Source: Planctomycetota bacterium (lineage in GTDB: Bacteria; Planctomycetota; Phycisphaerae; WQYP01). Taken from it: DNA of 15,742 nt. Where the stretch lies: assembly GCA_021852245.1 (NCBI GenBank), contig JAJZNY010000304.1, positions 1 to 15,742 of the forward strand. The letters are read 5' to 3'. The notes under the pieces were generated by a model, which was not told the DNA's origin, ran no database searches, and was given only the letters and a program-made list of their open reading frames with translations. Within the stretch, counting starts at the first letter, position 1. The number at the start of each line of letters is the position of its first letter. The translations under genes and the position numbers were made by a program. Below are positions 1 to 7,957 of this stretch, one piece after another.

Positions 1-169
1 GGGCGGCCGCAATGCATTCCTGTTCAGTGAATCGATTCTCCCGGGCCTGCATGATATGTTCCAATTCATCGGCGCTGAGAAAATTTCCTCCGCAACCGGG
101 ACACACCTCCACATGTACGCCTTCGTAATCAATCCCGGTGAGTGTCTGATTGCATTTCGGACATTGCAT
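1..169 (-). CDS. Zinc-ribbon (zf-TFIIB-like) protein, 3' end cut by window edge
   Basis: Reading leftward from an ATG at 169, the frame stays open to the window edge (about 56 residues). It starts MQCPKCNQTL and continues with a second knuckle VCPGCGG, followed by ELEHIM. Two CPxC knuckles about 20 residues apart, with GG and then an EL-containing helix, are the hallmark of the small zf-TFIIB zinc-ribbon family found in many bacteria. The four cysteines (C3, C6, and the pair in CPGC) would bind one zinc ion. The function of the family is not established; nucleic acid or protein binding is only presumed. A GGGGA stretch lies about 7 bases before the ATG. The gene is divergent from leuS. The C-terminus, and any further domain, is outside the window. 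Confidence 0.75.
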   Translation of the reverse strand, partial: MQCPKCNQTLTGIDYEGVHVEVCPGCGGNFLSADELEHIMQARENRFTEQECIAAA

Positions 170-216
170 ATGTTTTCCCCGTATCAATTGGCCGACAAAT
201 CGGTAATGACAAACGG

Positions 217-246
217 AAGATAAGGGGGACATCTGCACTCGGTCAA
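217..246 (-). promoter_or_regulatory. Candidate promoter for the zinc-ribbon gene
   Basis: On the minus strand TTGACC (246-241) is followed after 18 bases by TATCTT (222-217), giving a start near 210 and a leader of about 40 bases. Five of six bases of the -35 and four of six of the -10 match the sigma70 consensus. The left arm of the inverted repeat at 224-232 lies inside the spacer, so a protein bound there could block it. Assigned by eye only. Confidence 0.3.
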
Positions 247-324
247 GCCATTGGGTGGTGAATTGGCCCCTGCCTGCCGGTTGGATATGCATCGAACCGC
301 CGAAAAGCCCCTGCCATGTCCCCC
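224..324. repeat. Perfect 9-base inverted repeat with 83-base spacer in the divergent intergenic region
   Basis: GGGGGACAT (224-232) and ATGTCCCCC (316-324) are exact reverse complements. Between them the 9-mer GCCCCTGCC occurs at 266-274 and again at 307-315, and CGGTT/AACCG can form a small inner hairpin. Two more hairpins follow: CGCCCG/CGGGCG (332-337/351-356) and ACATTCT/AGAATGT (363-369/377-383). The stretch 170-494 has no credible gene. It could be a pair of operators, a structured leader, or a small RNA; strand and role are undetermined. Confidence 0.45.
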
Positions 325-433
325 GGAAGTGCGCCCGAATCATCCTTTTCCGGGCGATGAAAACATTCTTCCAATCAGAATGTGAAATATGTGGTTCACA
401 CCCATTCCGGGCGTCCGCATAATATCCCGGCAC

Positions 434-462
434 TTGTCGCCATCCGCCGCCGCGCTTATCTT
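434..462 (+). promoter_or_regulatory. leuS: Candidate promoter for leuS
   Basis: TTGTCG (434-439) and TATCTT (457-462) are separated by 17 bases; each matches the sigma70 consensus in four of six positions. Transcription would begin near 469, about 25 bases before the leuS start. If so, the inverted repeats at 224-383 lie upstream of the transcript and would act as DNA rather than as leader RNA. A moderate match only. Confidence 0.3.
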
Positions 463-494
463 TCAGTTTTAGGTTTTTTGGGAGCTTTTGCCTC

Positions 495-3473
495 ATGGCG
501 GCCTACAACCCAGCTTCAATCGAGCCGAAATGGCAGAAATTCTGGCTGGAACACAACACGTTCGCAACCGAATCGATCAGCACCAAACCGAAGTACTATG
601 TCCTCGACATGTTCCCCTATCCCTCTGGCGAAGGACTCCACGTCGGCCACCCGGAAGGGTACACCGCCACCGACATCGTGGCACGTTACAAGCGGGCCCG
701 CGGATTTAACGTCATGCATCCCATGGGGTGGGATGCCTTCGGACTTCCCGCCGAACAGTACGCCATTAAAACCGATACCCACCCGAGCGTCGTCACGCGG
801 AAAAATATCCAGCGATTCCGATCGCAATTGCAGGCCATCGGCTTTTCGTACGACTGGCAGCGGCAGGTGGATACCACCGATCCGGGCTACTACCGCTGGA
901 CTCAATGGATTTTTACGCTTCTCCACGATACCTGGTTCGATGATCGGCAGAACCGCGGCCGGCCCATCAGCGAGTTGATTGAAGAATTCAGCAGCGGACG
1001 CCGGGAACCCCCCGGTGGCGTGCCGTGGAAGGCGCTTTCGGACGTCGACAGGCGGCGTATATTGGAAAAATATCGGCTGGCATATCAACTCGAGGCCCCG
1101 GTCAACTGGTGCCCCGCCTTGGGTACTGTTCTGGCCAATGAAGAAGTCATCGACGGCAAAAGCGAAGTTGGCGGTTTTCCGGTGGAGCGGCGCCCCATGC
1201 GCCAATGGATGCTCCGCATCACGGCCTACGCCCGCCGATTGCTTGACGGGCTTGCCGCGCTGGAATGGTCGGAATCATTAAAACTGATGCAGCGCAACTG
1301 GATCGGCGAATCGCAGGGCGCCCGCGTCCGATTTGCAGTTGCCGGTGCGCACCTGGAAGTCTTCACCACCCGCCCCGACACGCTTTTCGGTGTAACGTAT
1401 ATGGTCTTGGCACCGGAACATCCGCTGGTGAATCTCTCCGAGCCCGAGGTCAAAATTCCTGCCGCGTGGCCCGCAGGCACTCCGGAAACATGGCGCGGTC
1501 AAAAGCCCGCCCCGACACCCCGTGCCGCCATCGAGGCTTATCAGCTCGCCACGGCGGCGCGATCGGAACGCCAGCGCCAGGAAGACACACGAAAGACCGG
1601 CGTGTTCACAGGCCTCTATGCCGTCAACCCCGTCAATGGTGATTCCATTCCCGTTTTTATCTCCGACTATGTATTGGCGGGGTATGGAACTGGAGCCATC
1701 ATGGCGGTCCCGGCTCATGATGAAAGGGATTTTGAATTTGCGCAGTTGTTCAGCCTCCCCATCCGCCCGGTTGTCCGTCCGGCCGATGGGGCCGAGCCAA
1801 AATTGCCGCTCACCGAACCGGGTATCGCGTTTAATTCGCCGTGGATTGATGGTTTGGCGACAGATGAAGCCAAAAATAAAATCTGCGAGATATTGGAATC
1901 CAAAGGGATCGGCTCCCGGGAAGTGACCTATCGCATCCGCGATTGGCTGTTTTCACGCCAGCGTTACTGGGGCGAGCCCTTCCCGATTGTGCACCTTCCC
2001 GATGGTACCACGGTCGCGCTTGCCGATGATGAACTCCCGCTTCGCCTGCCGGAAATGAGTGATTTCAAGCCGACTCAGACCATGGAGCCTCCGCTTTCCA
2101 AGGCGGGGGCGTGGTGCAACGTGCATGTGCAACTCATCGGCCCCGCCGAAAATCCCCGCGCCCGCGTTGTCCCGGCGGGGACTGCCGGAGCGATAGCGGC
2201 ACGGCGTGAACTTAATACCATGCCGCAGTGGGCCGGCTCCTGCTGGTACTACCTGCGATACCTGGATCCGCATAATACCCATGCATTGTGTGACCCGGCA
2301 GTGGAAAAATATTGGATGTCATCACCGCCGGGTGTGGATATGTATGTCGGCGGGGCGGAGCATGCCGTCCTGCATCTCCTCTACGCCCGGTTCTGGCATC
2401 AGGTGCTTTATGATCGCGGCCTGGTTTCATCGTCCGAGCCGTTCCGAAAGCTCATCAATCAGGGGCTGATCCTCGGCGAAGCGGAATACACATTATTTCG
2501 TGACGGCACTGGAAAGCCGGTAAGTATTGATGATGTTGATCCACAATGGACCAGCCGGCCGGGTCCGGACGGCAAGGTGCAGTTTGTATCCACACGTCGA
2601 TCGGACGGCGCTGAAGTGTATGCGTCGCCCGTCGAACCGGATCAGGTCGAGCGGCGGGGAGATGTGGCGGTCCTCAAAGCCGAACCGGAAATTCGAATAG
2701 ATGCCCGATCATTCAAGATGAGCAAATCGCGCGGAAATGTCGTTAACCCGGACGACGTGATCCGTGATTACGGCGCAGATAGCCTGCGATTATTTGAAAT
2801 GTTCATGGGTCCGCTGGAGCAGGTAAAGCCTTGGAGCATGGCCGGGGTGGAGGGCGTTTACCGATTTCTCGGGCGGGTATGGCGACATCTGGCCGGAGCC
2901 GCCGATTTTCCCTCACGCATCGTGGAAGATCGCGGCGGCCGATATTACCTCCGCGGCCAGCCGCTCAATGACGAGCAGTCCCGCATGGCCGTGGCGGAGA
3001 GGGAATCACTGCTCCGTCCGCTCCATCGCACCGTCCGTAAAGTCACGCAGGATATTGAACGGCTTTCATTCAATACCGCCATCAGTGCCATGATGGAATT
3101 TAATAATCTTCTCGGCAAGCCGGAGACGCTCGATCGCGATCAGATGCTGATATTTGTGCGTCTGCTTGAGCCGTTCGCCCCGCATATGGCGGAGGAACTG
3201 CATCAGATTCTCACCGGTTCGGAACGGAGTCTGACCGAGCTGCCCTGGCCGGAATATGATGAATCGCTCTGTGCCGACGATACGGTCGACCTGCCGGTTC
3301 AGATCAACGGCAAACTGGCGGGGCGCGTTATGATTGACGCGGGGTGGGCGGACGGCGAGGTGCTGGCTCGGGTGCTCGCGGATGAGCGGATTCAATCGCG
3401 TCTGGCGGGGCGGCCGATGAAAAAGCACATATACGTCAAAGGTCGGATGCTCAATCTTGTCGTCCAGGGATGA
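495..3473 (+). CDS. leuS: Leucyl-tRNA synthetase
   Basis: Class I aminoacyl-tRNA synthetase that charges tRNA-Leu with leucine in the cytoplasm. Signature motifs are in order: HVGH (HIGH motif, residues 49-52), the CP1 editing domain with TTRPDT (291-296) and GTGAIMAVPAHDERD (398-412), KMSKS (741-745), then the anticodon-binding and C-terminal tRNA-binding regions ending in KGRMLNLVV. At 992 residues it is longer than the usual 820-880. The extra length is mainly an insertion at about 147-193, rich in charged residues, and an enlarged leucine-specific insertion at about 663-735 just before KMSKS. NWCPALGT (C206) keeps one cysteine, but the second zinc cysteine pair of E. coli-type enzymes is replaced by KSEVGG (222-227). 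The ATG at 495 follows GGGAG at 480-484. First gene of a probable seven-gene unit; lpxK begins 36 bases downstream. Confidence 0.97.
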   Translation: MAAYNPASIEPKWQKFWLEHNTFATESISTKPKYYVLDMFPYPSGEGLHVGHPEGYTATDIVARYKRARGFNVMHPMGWDAFGLPAEQYAIKTDTHPSVVTRKNIQRFRSQLQAIGFSYDWQRQVDTTDPGYYRWTQWIFTLLHDTWFDDRQNRGRPISELIEEFSSGRREPPGGVPWKALSDVDRRRILEKYRLAYQLEAPVNWCPALGTVLANEEVIDGKSEVGGFPVERRPMRQWMLRITAYARRLLDGLAALEWSESLKLMQRNWIGESQGARVRFAVAGAHLEVFTTRPDTLFGVTYMVLAPEHPLVNLSEPEVKIPAAWPAGTPETWRGQKPAPTPRAAIEAYQLATAARSERQRQEDTRKTGVFTGLYAVNPVNGDSIPVFISDYVLAGYGTGAIMAVPAHDERDFEFAQLFSLPIRPVVRPADGAEPKLPLTEPGIAFNSPWIDGLATDEAKNKICEILESKGIGSREVTYRIRDWLFSRQRYWGEPFPIVHLPDGTTVALADDELPLRLPEMSDFKPTQTMEPPLSKAGAWCNVHVQLIGPAENPRARVVPAGTAGAIAARRELNTMPQWAGSCWYYLRYLDPHNTHALCDPAVEKYWMSSPPGVDMYVGGAEHAVLHLLYARFWHQVLYDRGLVSSSEPFRKLINQGLILGEAEYTLFRDGTGKPVSIDDVDPQWTSRPGPDGKVQFVSTRRSDGAEVYASPVEPDQVERRGDVAVLKAEPEIRIDARSFKMSKSRGNVVNPDDVIRDYGADSLRLFEMFMGPLEQVKPWSMAGVEGVYRFLGRVWRHLAGAADFPSRIVEDRGGRYYLRGQPLNDEQSRMAVAERESLLRPLHRTVRKVTQDIERLSFNTAISAMMEFNNLLGKPETLDRDQMLIFVRLLEPFAPHMAEELHQILTGSERSLTELPWPEYDESLCADDTVDLPVQINGKLAGRVMIDAGWADGEVLARVLADERIQSRLAGRPMKKHIYVKGRMLNLVVQG

Positions 3474-3509
3474 CGGCGCGCGGCGGTTTGCGGGCCGGAG
3501 GCCATCGTA

Positions 3510-4604
3510 ATGGAAAAATATTACACCAGCGTCATCAGCGGCGAGGCGGTCGGATGTGTTCCGGCTGTGGCCCGTGGCGCTCTACTTGCCGCCTCACTGG
3601 GCTATGGCCTCGCCATGGCGGTGCGAAACCAGGCGTATAACCGCGGCCTGCTGAAAATTCATCGCCTTGGGGTGCCTGTGATCTCAGTCGGAAATCTCAC
3701 CACCGGCGGCACCGGCAAAACGCCGGTGGTCATCATGATCGCCCGCCAGCTTCGATCCATGGGGGCCCGACCCGCAGTCCTCACGCGCGGCTACAAGGCC
3801 CTTCCCGGTGGGGAATCCGATGAAGTGCTGGTGCTTCGCCATGAATGTCCCGATGTGCCGGTCGTCGTGGATGCCGACCGCGTGCGAGGCGGCAAGGCCG
3901 CCATCGAGCGGCATGGTGCCGATGTGCTCGTCATGGATGATGGATTTCAGCATCGGCGACTTTCGCGCACCATGAATCTTGCGGTGGTGGATGCCACCCG
4001 GCCGTTCGGCATCCCCGGACTGCTTCCGCGCGGTACATGGCGGGAGCCCCCCGAAAGTCTGGCGCGGGCAACTCATGTCATGTTGACCCGCTGCGAACAG
4101 ATACCCCAGGATCTGGCCGATATTGCGGCCCAGTTGCTGTCTCAATATGTCGGCCCACGCTATATTCTCCAACAGAGGCTGCGCGTCACGGGTGTCTTTG
4201 ATGCTCACGGTGCGCGATGGGATCTCTGCGGTCGCCGGGTGCTGGCGTTTGCAGGAATCGGAAACCCCGAAAATTTTCTCAGCACCCTCGAGCTTGCGGG
4301 CGCCAGACCCGTCGCCGGGTGCTGGTTTGGCGATCATCACCCCTACGATTTCAAGCGCGATTTTGCCGCCTTGGAGGATACCACCCGCCGCCGCGGGATC
4401 GATATCTGGGTGACGACACTCAAGGATTTCGTCAAATTAAAGGGATATCAGGCCCCGGTGCCGCTGGCTTATTTGGGGATCGAAAGTTATGTTGCCGGTG
4501 CCCAGGCGCAGGTGTGGCGTGACATGTTGCGATCCGCCGCAGGTTTGATGACGGAAACTGCACCACGGCAGGAACCGGTATCGGGAGCCAAAACGGATGC
4601 TTAA
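3510..4604 (+). CDS. lpxK: Tetraacyldisaccharide 4'-kinase (lipid A biosynthesis)
   Basis: LpxK phosphorylates the 4' position of the tetraacyldisaccharide-1-phosphate lipid A precursor at the cytoplasmic face of the inner membrane, using ATP. The protein is 364 residues, close to the usual 320-350. A weakly hydrophobic N-terminal stretch (about 17-37) fits the membrane anchor. The P-loop reads GGTGKT (66-71) after SVGNLTT, and the family signature DDGFQHRRL starts at D143, D144, with H148. The C-terminal half keeps AFAGIGNP and a GDHHPYDF motif. A GGAGG at 3497-3501, eight bases before ATG 3510, supports this start. The last 8 bases overlap hldE (ATGCTTAA), indicating translational coupling. 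Its presence implies that the organism makes a lipid A-based outer membrane. Confidence 0.95.
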   Translation: MEKYYTSVISGEAVGCVPAVARGALLAASLGYGLAMAVRNQAYNRGLLKIHRLGVPVISVGNLTTGGTGKTPVVIMIARQLRSMGARPAVLTRGYKALPGGESDEVLVLRHECPDVPVVVDADRVRGGKAAIERHGADVLVMDDGFQHRRLSRTMNLAVVDATRPFGIPGLLPRGTWREPPESLARATHVMLTRCEQIPQDLADIAAQLLSQYVGPRYILQQRLRVTGVFDAHGARWDLCGRRVLAFAGIGNPENFLSTLELAGARPVAGCWFGDHHPYDFKRDFAALEDTTRRRGIDIWVTTLKDFVKLKGYQAPVPLAYLGIESYVAGAQAQVWRDMLRSAAGLMTETAPRQEPVSGAKTDA

Positions 4605-6099
4605 TTCTCTTCTCGCCGCCGAACTCCTCCGGGAAGTCGAGCAATTTGGATCACCGGAAATATTGGTGGTCGGCGATCTCATTTTGGATAAATACATCTT
4701 TGGTGATGCCGAACGCCTCTCGCCCGAGGCGCCGGTGGCCGTGGTTCGGCGTCGTGATGAAAAAACGCAGGTGGGGGGTGCGGCCAACGTGGCCGTGTTT
4801 CTCGCGGCTCTTGGCGCCCGGCCGATCCTTGCCGGAATCTGCGGTCAGGATGACCAGTATCGCCAGCTGTGTGAACTCTGCCGCAGTGCCAGCGTAGACA
4901 CCAGCGCGATTATCCCGCTGCCCGACCGTCCCACCTCCTGCAAGACGCGCATCATCGGCCTCGCCCAGCATCGCCACCAGCAGCAGATGCTCCGGCTTGA
5001 TGACGAAGTGACCGACCCGGTCAGCGATGCGACGGTCCGCCAGTTCCAAACCGTGCTTTCCCCGCTCATCGCCCGCACCGCGCTGATCTGTATTGAAGAT
5101 TACAACAAAGGGCTGCTGGATCACCGGCTCTGTCAATTCATCATTGCCGAAGCCCGCCGGATGGGCAGACCGGTGCTCGTTGACCCCGCGTTAATAAAAG
5201 ATTATTCCCGATACGCGGGTGCCCATGCCGTCACCCCCAATCGGACGGAAGCCGAACTCTCCGGCGGCATCAAAATGGATTCCATTGAAGAGGAAGCCCC
5301 GAAACTGGCGACTAAATTGATTGAAATGCATCAATTCGACCGCTGCATTCTCACGCTGGACCGGCATGGCATGTATATGCAGGCGAAAAATAATCGTGGT
5401 TCCTACCACCCCACGCGCCCACGTCAGGTTTATGATGTCACTGGCGCCGGCGATATGGTGCTGGCCATGCTGGCCATGGCTGTCGCCAACGGTGTTTCAT
5501 GGGAACATGCCGTCGATCTGGGCAACGTGGCGGGGGGGCTGGAAGTTGAACGCTTCGGCTGCGTCCCCATCAGCCGGGAGGAAATCGGTACGGAACTCCG
5601 AATGATGATGGGGCCGGACCACATGAAAAATCTCCCGCTGGAAAAACTGCTCGCCGTATTAGCCGCCGAGCGCCGCAACGGAAAAAAGATTGTCTTTACC
5701 AACGGCGTATTCGATATTCTCCACGCGGGGCATGTCAGCTATCTGAACTTTGCCCGTCGGCAGGGGGATATCCTGATAGTGGGCGTTAACAGCGACGCCT
5801 CCGTGCGCGGGCTCAAAGGACCCAATCGGCCCATCAACGCGTTGGATGATCGGATGGCCGTACTTGCAGGCCTTGAGGCGGTAAGCTACGTGGTAAGCTT
5901 CAATGATCTGACGCCCGAGTCGCTGATTCAGGCCGTGACGCCGGATATTCTCGTCAAGGGTGCCGACTATGCCGACAAGCCCGTAGTGGGGCGGCAATGG
6001 GTGGAAATGCACGGTGGCCGGGTGGTGCTGGCACCGTTTCTGGCCGGAAGAAGCAGTTCGGCTACCATAGAGCGGGCCGCTGCGTCAGCCGAATCATGA
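4597..6099 (+). CDS. hldE: Bifunctional heptose-7-phosphate kinase / heptose-1-phosphate adenylyltransferase
   Basis: HldE (RfaE) catalyses two steps of ADP-heptose synthesis for the LPS core: phosphorylation of D-glycero-D-manno-heptose 7-phosphate to the 1,7-bisphosphate, and adenylylation of heptose 1-phosphate. The N-terminal PfkB/ribokinase domain (about 20-335) has VVGDLILDKY, GGAANVA (60-66) and DVTGAGD (280-286), whose last Asp is the catalytic base. The C-terminal nucleotidyltransferase domain (about 360-495) has FTNGVFDILHAGH with H376xxH379, and GVNSDASVRGLKG. Both domains look complete; 500 residues compares with 477 in E. coli. The ATG overlaps the lpxK stop, so the start is fixed by coupling. 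The enzyme for the intermediate dephosphorylation, GmhB, is encoded next, 16 bases downstream. The isomerase gmhA and epimerase hldD are not in the window. Confidence 0.95.
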   Translation: MLNSLLAAELLREVEQFGSPEILVVGDLILDKYIFGDAERLSPEAPVAVVRRRDEKTQVGGAANVAVFLAALGARPILAGICGQDDQYRQLCELCRSASVDTSAIIPLPDRPTSCKTRIIGLAQHRHQQQMLRLDDEVTDPVSDATVRQFQTVLSPLIARTALICIEDYNKGLLDHRLCQFIIAEARRMGRPVLVDPALIKDYSRYAGAHAVTPNRTEAELSGGIKMDSIEEEAPKLATKLIEMHQFDRCILTLDRHGMYMQAKNNRGSYHPTRPRQVYDVTGAGDMVLAMLAMAVANGVSWEHAVDLGNVAGGLEVERFGCVPISREEIGTELRMMMGPDHMKNLPLEKLLAVLAAERRNGKKIVFTNGVFDILHAGHVSYLNFARRQGDILIVGVNSDASVRGLKGPNRPINALDDRMAVLAGLEAVSYVVSFNDLTPESLIQAVTPDILVKGADYADKPVVGRQWVEMHGGRVVLAPFLAGRSSSATIERAAASAES

Positions 6100-6115
6100 T
6101 TTTGAGGATTTTGCC

Positions 6116-7177
6116 ATGGCGGATAAGGCCGTTTTTCTGGATCGCGATAACACCATCATCGCCAATGATGGGTACCTCGGTGACCCCACCAAAGTGCGTC
6201 TGCTGCCTGGAGCGGCGGCGGCTATTGCCTCCATGCGGCGGCTGGGATATCGCATCATCGTGGTCAGTAATCAGAGCGGTGTCGCCAAAGGGCTTTTTGA
6301 TGAGGCGGCTGTCGAGGCGGTTAACCAGGAAATGATCCGTCAACTCCGCGAACAGGCGGGTGCGCACGTTGATGCCAGCTATTACTGCCCCTACCATCCC
6401 GACGCGGTTGTTCCCGAATATAAAGTCGATCATCAATGGCGCAAACCGAAACCCGGCATGCTCAAGGCTGCGGCGGCGGATTTTGACCTCGATTTAACAC
6501 GTTGCTGGATGGTCGGTGACATGCAGCGGGATATTGCCGCCGGATCGGCTGTGAACTGCCGTACCATTCTGATCGGTGATCCGGATCATCCACCCCAACC
6601 GGCCCCGGATGAAACAATGGTCACGCCGCACTTCATCGTGCGCTCGCTGGCCGATGCAGCACGTATCATTGTCCGCGAGCAGAATAACCTCCAAACGCAT
6701 GCCGCCGCACTTCCTGCGGTCGAAACCGGCTCTGTCTTGACGAATTCGCCGACTCCGGACCCTGCGGCCGCGGAAACTCCCGTTGGTGTGATGTCCGCTC
6801 AGACGGTTGACGCCATGGCCGATGCTCTGGCCGAGCGTCTGCGTAAGCAGATCAGCGAAGCGATCATTGCGCCGGATCTTAAATCATCGGTCGATACCCT
6901 TGCGCAGCAGATGCAAAATGCACATCGGCAGCATCAGATGCCGGAGTTTTCCATGTCGCTGATGTTGGCGGTTTTACTTCAGGGAATCGTATTTCTGCTT
7001 CTTGGGCTCGCCATTTGGGATGCGATTTCATATTTCAATATTGTCGCCACGAAAGACCAATACTGGTGGTTGGGCAGAATTTATACGATGCTCTGGGCGA
7101 TTCTCTGGCTCGCAATGGGGGCCCTGTTTCAGGCGGCCGTCGCCGCGCTTTATCTGAGGCACCGTGCAAAGCAATAG
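6116..7177 (+). CDS. gmhB: D,D-heptose 1,7-bisphosphate phosphatase with C-terminal two-helix membrane extension
   Basis: Residues 1-190 are a HAD-family histidinol-phosphatase/GmhB domain: motif I FLDRDNT (D9, D11), motif II SNQSG (S51), CPYHPD (91-96), RKPKPGM (motif III Lys) and VGDMQRD (D135, D139). GmhB removes the 7-phosphate made by the HldE kinase domain, consistent with its position directly after hldE. E. coli GmhB has about 191 residues; this protein has 353. After an Ala/Pro-rich linker (about 195-225) comes a probably helical charged segment (about 226-275) and two hydrophobic segments, about 282-301 and 322-345, ending in RHRAKQ. The zinc site is only half present: CPYH is kept, but the later CxC is replaced by DHQW. 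ATG 6116 has GAGGA at 6104-6108. The phosphatase assignment is strong; the role of the tail is unknown. Confidence 0.88.
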   Translation: MADKAVFLDRDNTIIANDGYLGDPTKVRLLPGAAAAIASMRRLGYRIIVVSNQSGVAKGLFDEAAVEAVNQEMIRQLREQAGAHVDASYYCPYHPDAVVPEYKVDHQWRKPKPGMLKAAAADFDLDLTRCWMVGDMQRDIAAGSAVNCRTILIGDPDHPPQPAPDETMVTPHFIVRSLADAARIIVREQNNLQTHAAALPAVETGSVLTNSPTPDPAAAETPVGVMSAQTVDAMADALAERLRKQISEAIIAPDLKSSVDTLAQQMQNAHRQHQMPEFSMSLMLAVLLQGIVFLLLGLAIWDAISYFNIVATKDQYWWLGRIYTMLWAILWLAMGALFQAAVAALYLRHRAKQ

Positions 7178-7937
7178 CATGACATTTCGCCCCATCATCG
7201 GCATTGCGTGTGATCTGGAAAATAATTCCAGCTATTACAAATTGCCCATCACCTATCGCCTTGCCGTTGAAAAGGCCGGTGGCTTACCTGTGCTATTGCC
7301 CGCGACAGATCACCCGGAAGTCCGCAGCGGCTACCTGAATTTAATCCATGCCCTGCTGCTGCCCGGTGGCGATGATCTGGACCCGCAGCTTTATCATCAG
7401 GAGCCGCATACGCGCACCCGGGAAAGTGATCGCCTGCGGCAGAAATTTGATCTGGCCATGCTCGCCGCATGCGAAAAGATCGCCATGCCCGTATTGGCCG
7501 TCTGCATGGGGTGTCAGACGCTTAATGTGCTCCGTGGCGGCGATCTGATTCAGTACATTCCCGAATATCCCCGGCCCCACCCGCTTCTGCATGCCGCCGA
7601 TCCAGCCATATCCGGCGACCGAAACGCCTGGCATCAGGTGGAAATGGAGCCTGCAGGGAAACTCGCCGCCATTTGCGGGCTCTCCCGCATGGAAGTCAAT
7701 TCGCGGCATCGTCAGGGCATCGGGCGATTGGGGAAAAATCTTCGGCTCGCGGCATGGTCAGCAGATGGTATCATTGAAGCGATTGAGGATGTCGCGCTCC
7801 CGTTCTGTATCGGCGTGCAGTGGCATCCGGAGAATTTGACGGGGCCGGCGGGTGATCGGCTCTTCGAAGCATTGGTGCGGGCTGCCGCCGATTATGCCGG
7901 ATCGCGCCGGGCCGAAAATCTGGAATCACCTGTATAA
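7164..7937 (+). CDS. Class I glutamine amidotransferase-like C26 hydrolase (gamma-glutamyl-GABA hydrolase family)
   Basis: Peptidase C26 / PuuD-like family, which hydrolyses gamma-glutamyl amides; substrates vary among members and cannot be assigned here. Visible are PIIGIACDLE at the N-terminus, LLLPGGDDLDP, the nucleophile elbow AVCMGCQTLN (C114 the likely nucleophile, C117 nearby), VNSRHRQ, and GVQWHPE with catalytic H221 and E223. Most relatives have VNSxHHQ; here the second His is Arg. The length of 257 residues is typical. Two starts are possible: GTG 7164, preceded by GAGG at 7156-7159 and overlapping the gmhB stop by 14 bases, or ATG 7179, two bases after that stop but without a good ribosome binding site. 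The mature fold is the same with either. No signal peptide is seen, so it is probably cytoplasmic. Confidence 0.85.
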   Translation: MQSNSMTFRPIIGIACDLENNSSYYKLPITYRLAVEKAGGLPVLLPATDHPEVRSGYLNLIHALLLPGGDDLDPQLYHQEPHTRTRESDRLRQKFDLAMLAACEKIAMPVLAVCMGCQTLNVLRGGDLIQYIPEYPRPHPLLHAADPAISGDRNAWHQVEMEPAGKLAAICGLSRMEVNSRHRQGIGRLGKNLRLAAWSADGIIEAIEDVALPFCIGVQWHPENLTGPAGDRLFEALVRAAADYAGSRRAENLESPV

Positions 7938-7957
7938 CATACGCATGGAGGAATCCC

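Noticed and set aside
224..324. SRP (4.5S) RNA, suggested by a roughly 100-base element closed by GGGGG/CCCCC
   Set aside because: Neither strand has the conserved GGAAG...AGCAGCC apical core.
382..978. 198-residue frame overlapping the leuS start
   Set aside because: It runs in another frame through the conserved leuS N-terminus, has no ribosome binding site or domain, and is Pro/Ser/Arg-rich as shadow frames are.
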